The translations under genes were made by a program, and so were the position numbers. This document shows, piece after piece, positions 6,479 through 7,647 of a stretch of DNA of 7,647 nt. Every line of letters starts with the position of its first letter. Positions within the stretch are counted from its first letter, which is position 1. The notes beneath the pieces were generated by a model. That model did not search any database and was not told the DNA's origin. It saw only the letters and a program-made list of their open reading frames with translations. The stretch spans positions 1 to 7,647 of the forward strand of contig CAMBWJ010000074.1 in NCBI GenBank assembly GCA_945871545.1. Reading direction: 5' to 3'. Source of the DNA: an uncultured Clostridia bacterium (lineage in GTDB: Bacteria; Bacillota_A; Clostridia; Christensenellales; Aristaeellaceae).

Positions 6479-7351
6479 ATGAATTATGCACTTACCGAGC
6501 TTGTGTTGCTGTTCTTTGTTTACGGCTTTCTGGGCTGGTGCACGGAGGTCGCCTTCGCCGCGTTCAAGAGCGGGCGCTTCGTCAACCGCGGCTTCCTGAA
6601 CGGCCCCATCTGCCCGATCTACGGCTTCGGCCTGATCGGCGTGGTGCTGCTGCTTGCGCCGCTGAAGGGGAATCTATGGCTGCTGTTCGTCGGCTCCTGC
6701 GTGATCACCACGCTGATTGAGCTGGTCACCGGCTTCCTGCTGGAGAAGCTCTTCCACGCGAAGTGGTGGGATTACAGCGGCATGCCGCTGAACATCGGCG
6801 GCTACGTCTGCCTGCTGTTCTCGCTGATCTGGGGCGTGGCCTGCATGGCCATCGTGCTCTGGGTGCACCCGCCCATCTACGGCCTGGTGCACAGGCTTCC
6901 GAAGCTGCTGACCCGCATTCTGGACGGCGTGTTCCTGGCGATGCTGGCCGTCGATCTGGCGGCCACGGTGGCGACCATCCGCAAGCTGTCCCGCCGACTG
7001 GCGCGGATCACGCTGCTGGCGGACGAGATTCACACGCTGTCGGATGAACTGGGCGGAAACATCGCCGAAAAGGCACTGGCTGCGAAGCAGAAGATCGAGA
7101 CCGAGCAGGCGAAGCTGGAGCAGGGCGTGGAGCGCTTCGAGGAGAGGAAGGAGCAGAGCCGTGTGCAGCGCGAACAGCGCCTTGCGGAGCTGCGCGCCAA
7201 GGTGGACGCGGCGCTGTCCGAGCGCGGCTTTGGCCACCGCCGCCTGCTGGAGGCCTTCCCGAACCTGAAGAGCCACCGCAACGCCGAGTCCCTGCGCAGG
7301 CTGCGCGAGGCGATCGACCGGATCAAGCACCGGGAGACGCCGGATACATAA
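6479..7351 (+). CDS. CmpB-family (putative ABC transporter type IV) membrane protein with C-terminal coiled coil
   Basis: A 290-residue membrane protein. The N-terminal part fits the family named putative ABC transporter type IV or CmpB (Pfam ABC_trans_CmpB), common in Clostridia and without a firmly known substrate. Conserved segments seen are GWCTEV (19-24), NRGFLNGPICPIYGFG (36-51), WWDYSG (96-101) and PLNIGGYVCLLFSLIWG (103-119). Likely membrane helices are at about 5-27, 46-63, 67-90, 106-131 and 146-167. From about 170 to 245 the chain is a highly charged helix rich in E, K, Q, R and A (KQKIETEQAKLEQGVERFEE), probably a cytoplasmic coiled coil, and the tail is basic. No ATPase gene is beside it, so a transport role rests on the family name only. 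The start at 6479 has GGGAG (6466-6470) 8 bases upstream. It follows pepF by 25 bases and probably shares its transcript. Confidence 0.88.
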   Translation: MNYALTELVLLFFVYGFLGWCTEVAFAAFKSGRFVNRGFLNGPICPIYGFGLIGVVLLLAPLKGNLWLLFVGSCVITTLIELVTGFLLEKLFHAKWWDYSGMPLNIGGYVCLLFSLIWGVACMAIVLWVHPPIYGLVHRLPKLLTRILDGVFLAMLAVDLAATVATIRKLSRRLARITLLADEIHTLSDELGGNIAEKALAAKQKIETEQAKLEQGVERFEERKEQSRVQREQRLAELRAKVDAALSERGFGHRRLLEAFPNLKSHRNAESLRRLREAIDRIKHRETPDT

Positions 7352-7389
7352 TTCCCAAAGTGACATGGGCTGTCTCAAAGCGACAAAAA

Positions 7390-7418
7390 GTAGGGCGGGG
7401 TGCCTTCACCCCGCCGCA
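7390..7418. repeat. Intergenic palindromic repeat, copy 2
   Basis: Identical over 29 bases to 4524-4552, with arms GGCGGGGTG (7394-7402) and CACCCCGCC (7407-7415) around the loop CCTT. It lies in the convergent gap between the CmpB-family gene and pyruvate kinase. The sequence is its own near inverse, so it has no useful orientation apart from the flanking GTAG and GCA. Confidence 0.85.
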
Positions 7419-7428
7419 TAGCTGGATA

Positions 7429-7467
7429 GGGCTGTTTCAAAACAGGGAGAATGTTTTAAGACAGCCC
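7429..7467. terminator. Long hairpin between convergent genes, probable terminator of pyruvate kinase
   Basis: The arms GGGCTGTTTCAAAACA (7429-7444) and TGTTTTAAGACAGCCC (7452-7467) pair at 14 of 16 positions plus one G-T wobble, around a 7-base loop. It starts 18 bases after the pyruvate kinase stop on the minus strand and 77 bases after the CmpB-family stop on the plus strand. The stem has A and T runs near the loop, but no T-run follows it on either strand, so it is an atypical terminator or a transcript-end stabiliser. Confidence 0.6.
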
Positions 7468-7485
7468 CTTCTGCGTCTATGGACG

Positions 7486-7647
7486 TCAGATTTTCTCGAC
7501 CTTGATGAGGTTCGTGTTGCCGGAGACGCCGTTGGCGATGCCGCCGGTGATGATGATCTTGTCGCCGGACTTGAGCTTGAGGTGCTGCTTGGCGAGCTGC
7601 TTGGCGGTGTAGAACAGCACGTCCGTGGAGTCGAAGGTGTCGCACAT
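7486..7647 (-). CDS. pyk: Pyruvate kinase, C-terminal 53 residues (partial, 5' end outside window)
   Basis: The minus strand encodes the end of pyruvate kinase, which converts phosphoenolpyruvate and ADP to pyruvate and ATP in glycolysis. The visible part is the C-terminal alpha/beta domain: an N-terminal helix with DVLFYTAKQLAKQ, then KSGDKIIITGGIANG and VSGNTNLIKVEKI followed by the TGA at 7486-7488. The GDKIIITGG and SGNTNLIKV segments are the typical last strands and the region that binds effectors in many pyruvate kinases. The chain ends right there, so this copy lacks the extra phosphoenolpyruvate-utiliser-like domain found at the end of pyruvate kinase in bacilli and some clostridia. 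The ATG at the window edge (7645-7647) is most likely an internal methionine. The gene is convergent with the CmpB-family gene. Confidence 0.92.
   Translation of the reverse strand: MCDTFDSTDVLFYTAKQLAKQHLKLKSGDKIIITGGIANGVSGNTNLIKVEKI

Larger units (their letters stand above)
7367..7467. repeat. MITE-like or duplicated-terminator arrangement with inverted ends
   Basis: The left end GGGCTGTCTCAAAGC (7367-7381) matches the complement of the right end GTTTTAAGACAGCCC (7453-7467) at 13 of 15 positions. A third, direct copy of the left end begins at 7429. The 29-base palindromic repeat sits in between. There is no open reading frame inside and no obvious target-site duplication outside, so this may be a small non-autonomous element or simply a duplicated terminator arm. 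Confidence 0.35.

Noticed and set aside
7406..7645. A 79-codon minus-strand open frame at the right edge
   Set aside because: It is out of frame with pyruvate kinase, whose C terminus is clear in the neighbouring frame; the translated sequence is low-complexity H, R and Q.

Overview
The window is a gene-dense chromosomal segment of high GC content. The gene set and order suggest an anaerobic Firmicute of the class Clostridia, probably a gut or related lineage. The reasons are nadD, yqeK and rsfS in the order known from Bacillus and Clostridium, an oligoendopeptidase F, a CmpB-type membrane protein typical of Clostridia, a phenylacetate-CoA ligase paired with an ACT protein as in amino-acid-fermenting anaerobes, and strong AGGAGG-like ribosome binding sites. 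The exact genus cannot be read from the sequence.

Layout. Positions 2-94 hold the last 30 codons of an unrecognised plus-strand gene. A hairpin at 119-154 separates it from a convergent minus-strand gene (178-924) for an unrecognised four-helix membrane protein. An AT-rich divergent intergenic region (925-1104) follows, carrying two hairpins in what should be the nadD leader. Five plus-strand genes then follow, and a sixth after a larger gap: a fused nadD-yqeK (1105-2250), rsfS (2314-2688), a PaaK-family aryl-acid CoA ligase (2713-4044), a tandem ACT-domain protein (4063-4500), a structured 183-base gap, pepF (4684-6453), and a CmpB-family membrane protein with a C-terminal coiled coil (6479-7351). 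The window ends in a 134-base convergent intergenic region with two hairpins, and then the C-terminal 53 residues of pyruvate kinase on the minus strand (7486-7647).

How the genes work together. NadD makes deamido-NAD, the fused YqeK domain is expected to hydrolyse Ap4A, and RsfS lowers translation by blocking ribosome subunit joining, so the first block is housekeeping nucleotide metabolism and ribosome control. The ligase and the ACT protein are spaced like a translationally coupled pair. By family context they probably activate an aryl acid from aromatic amino-acid fermentation, with the ACT protein sensing an amino acid. PepF degrades small peptides and could feed that pathway. The last membrane protein has no assigned substrate.

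Most of the window is ordinary. The points that merit a second look are the NadD-YqeK fusion, a 29-base palindromic repeat present in identical copies in two intergenic regions, the structured leaders before nadD and pepF, a MITE-like arrangement next to pyruvate kinase, an abrupt codon-usage change inside pepF, and the unrecognised membrane protein. I do not see a defence system, CRISPR array, tRNA, rRNA, transposase gene or clear novel multi-gene system.
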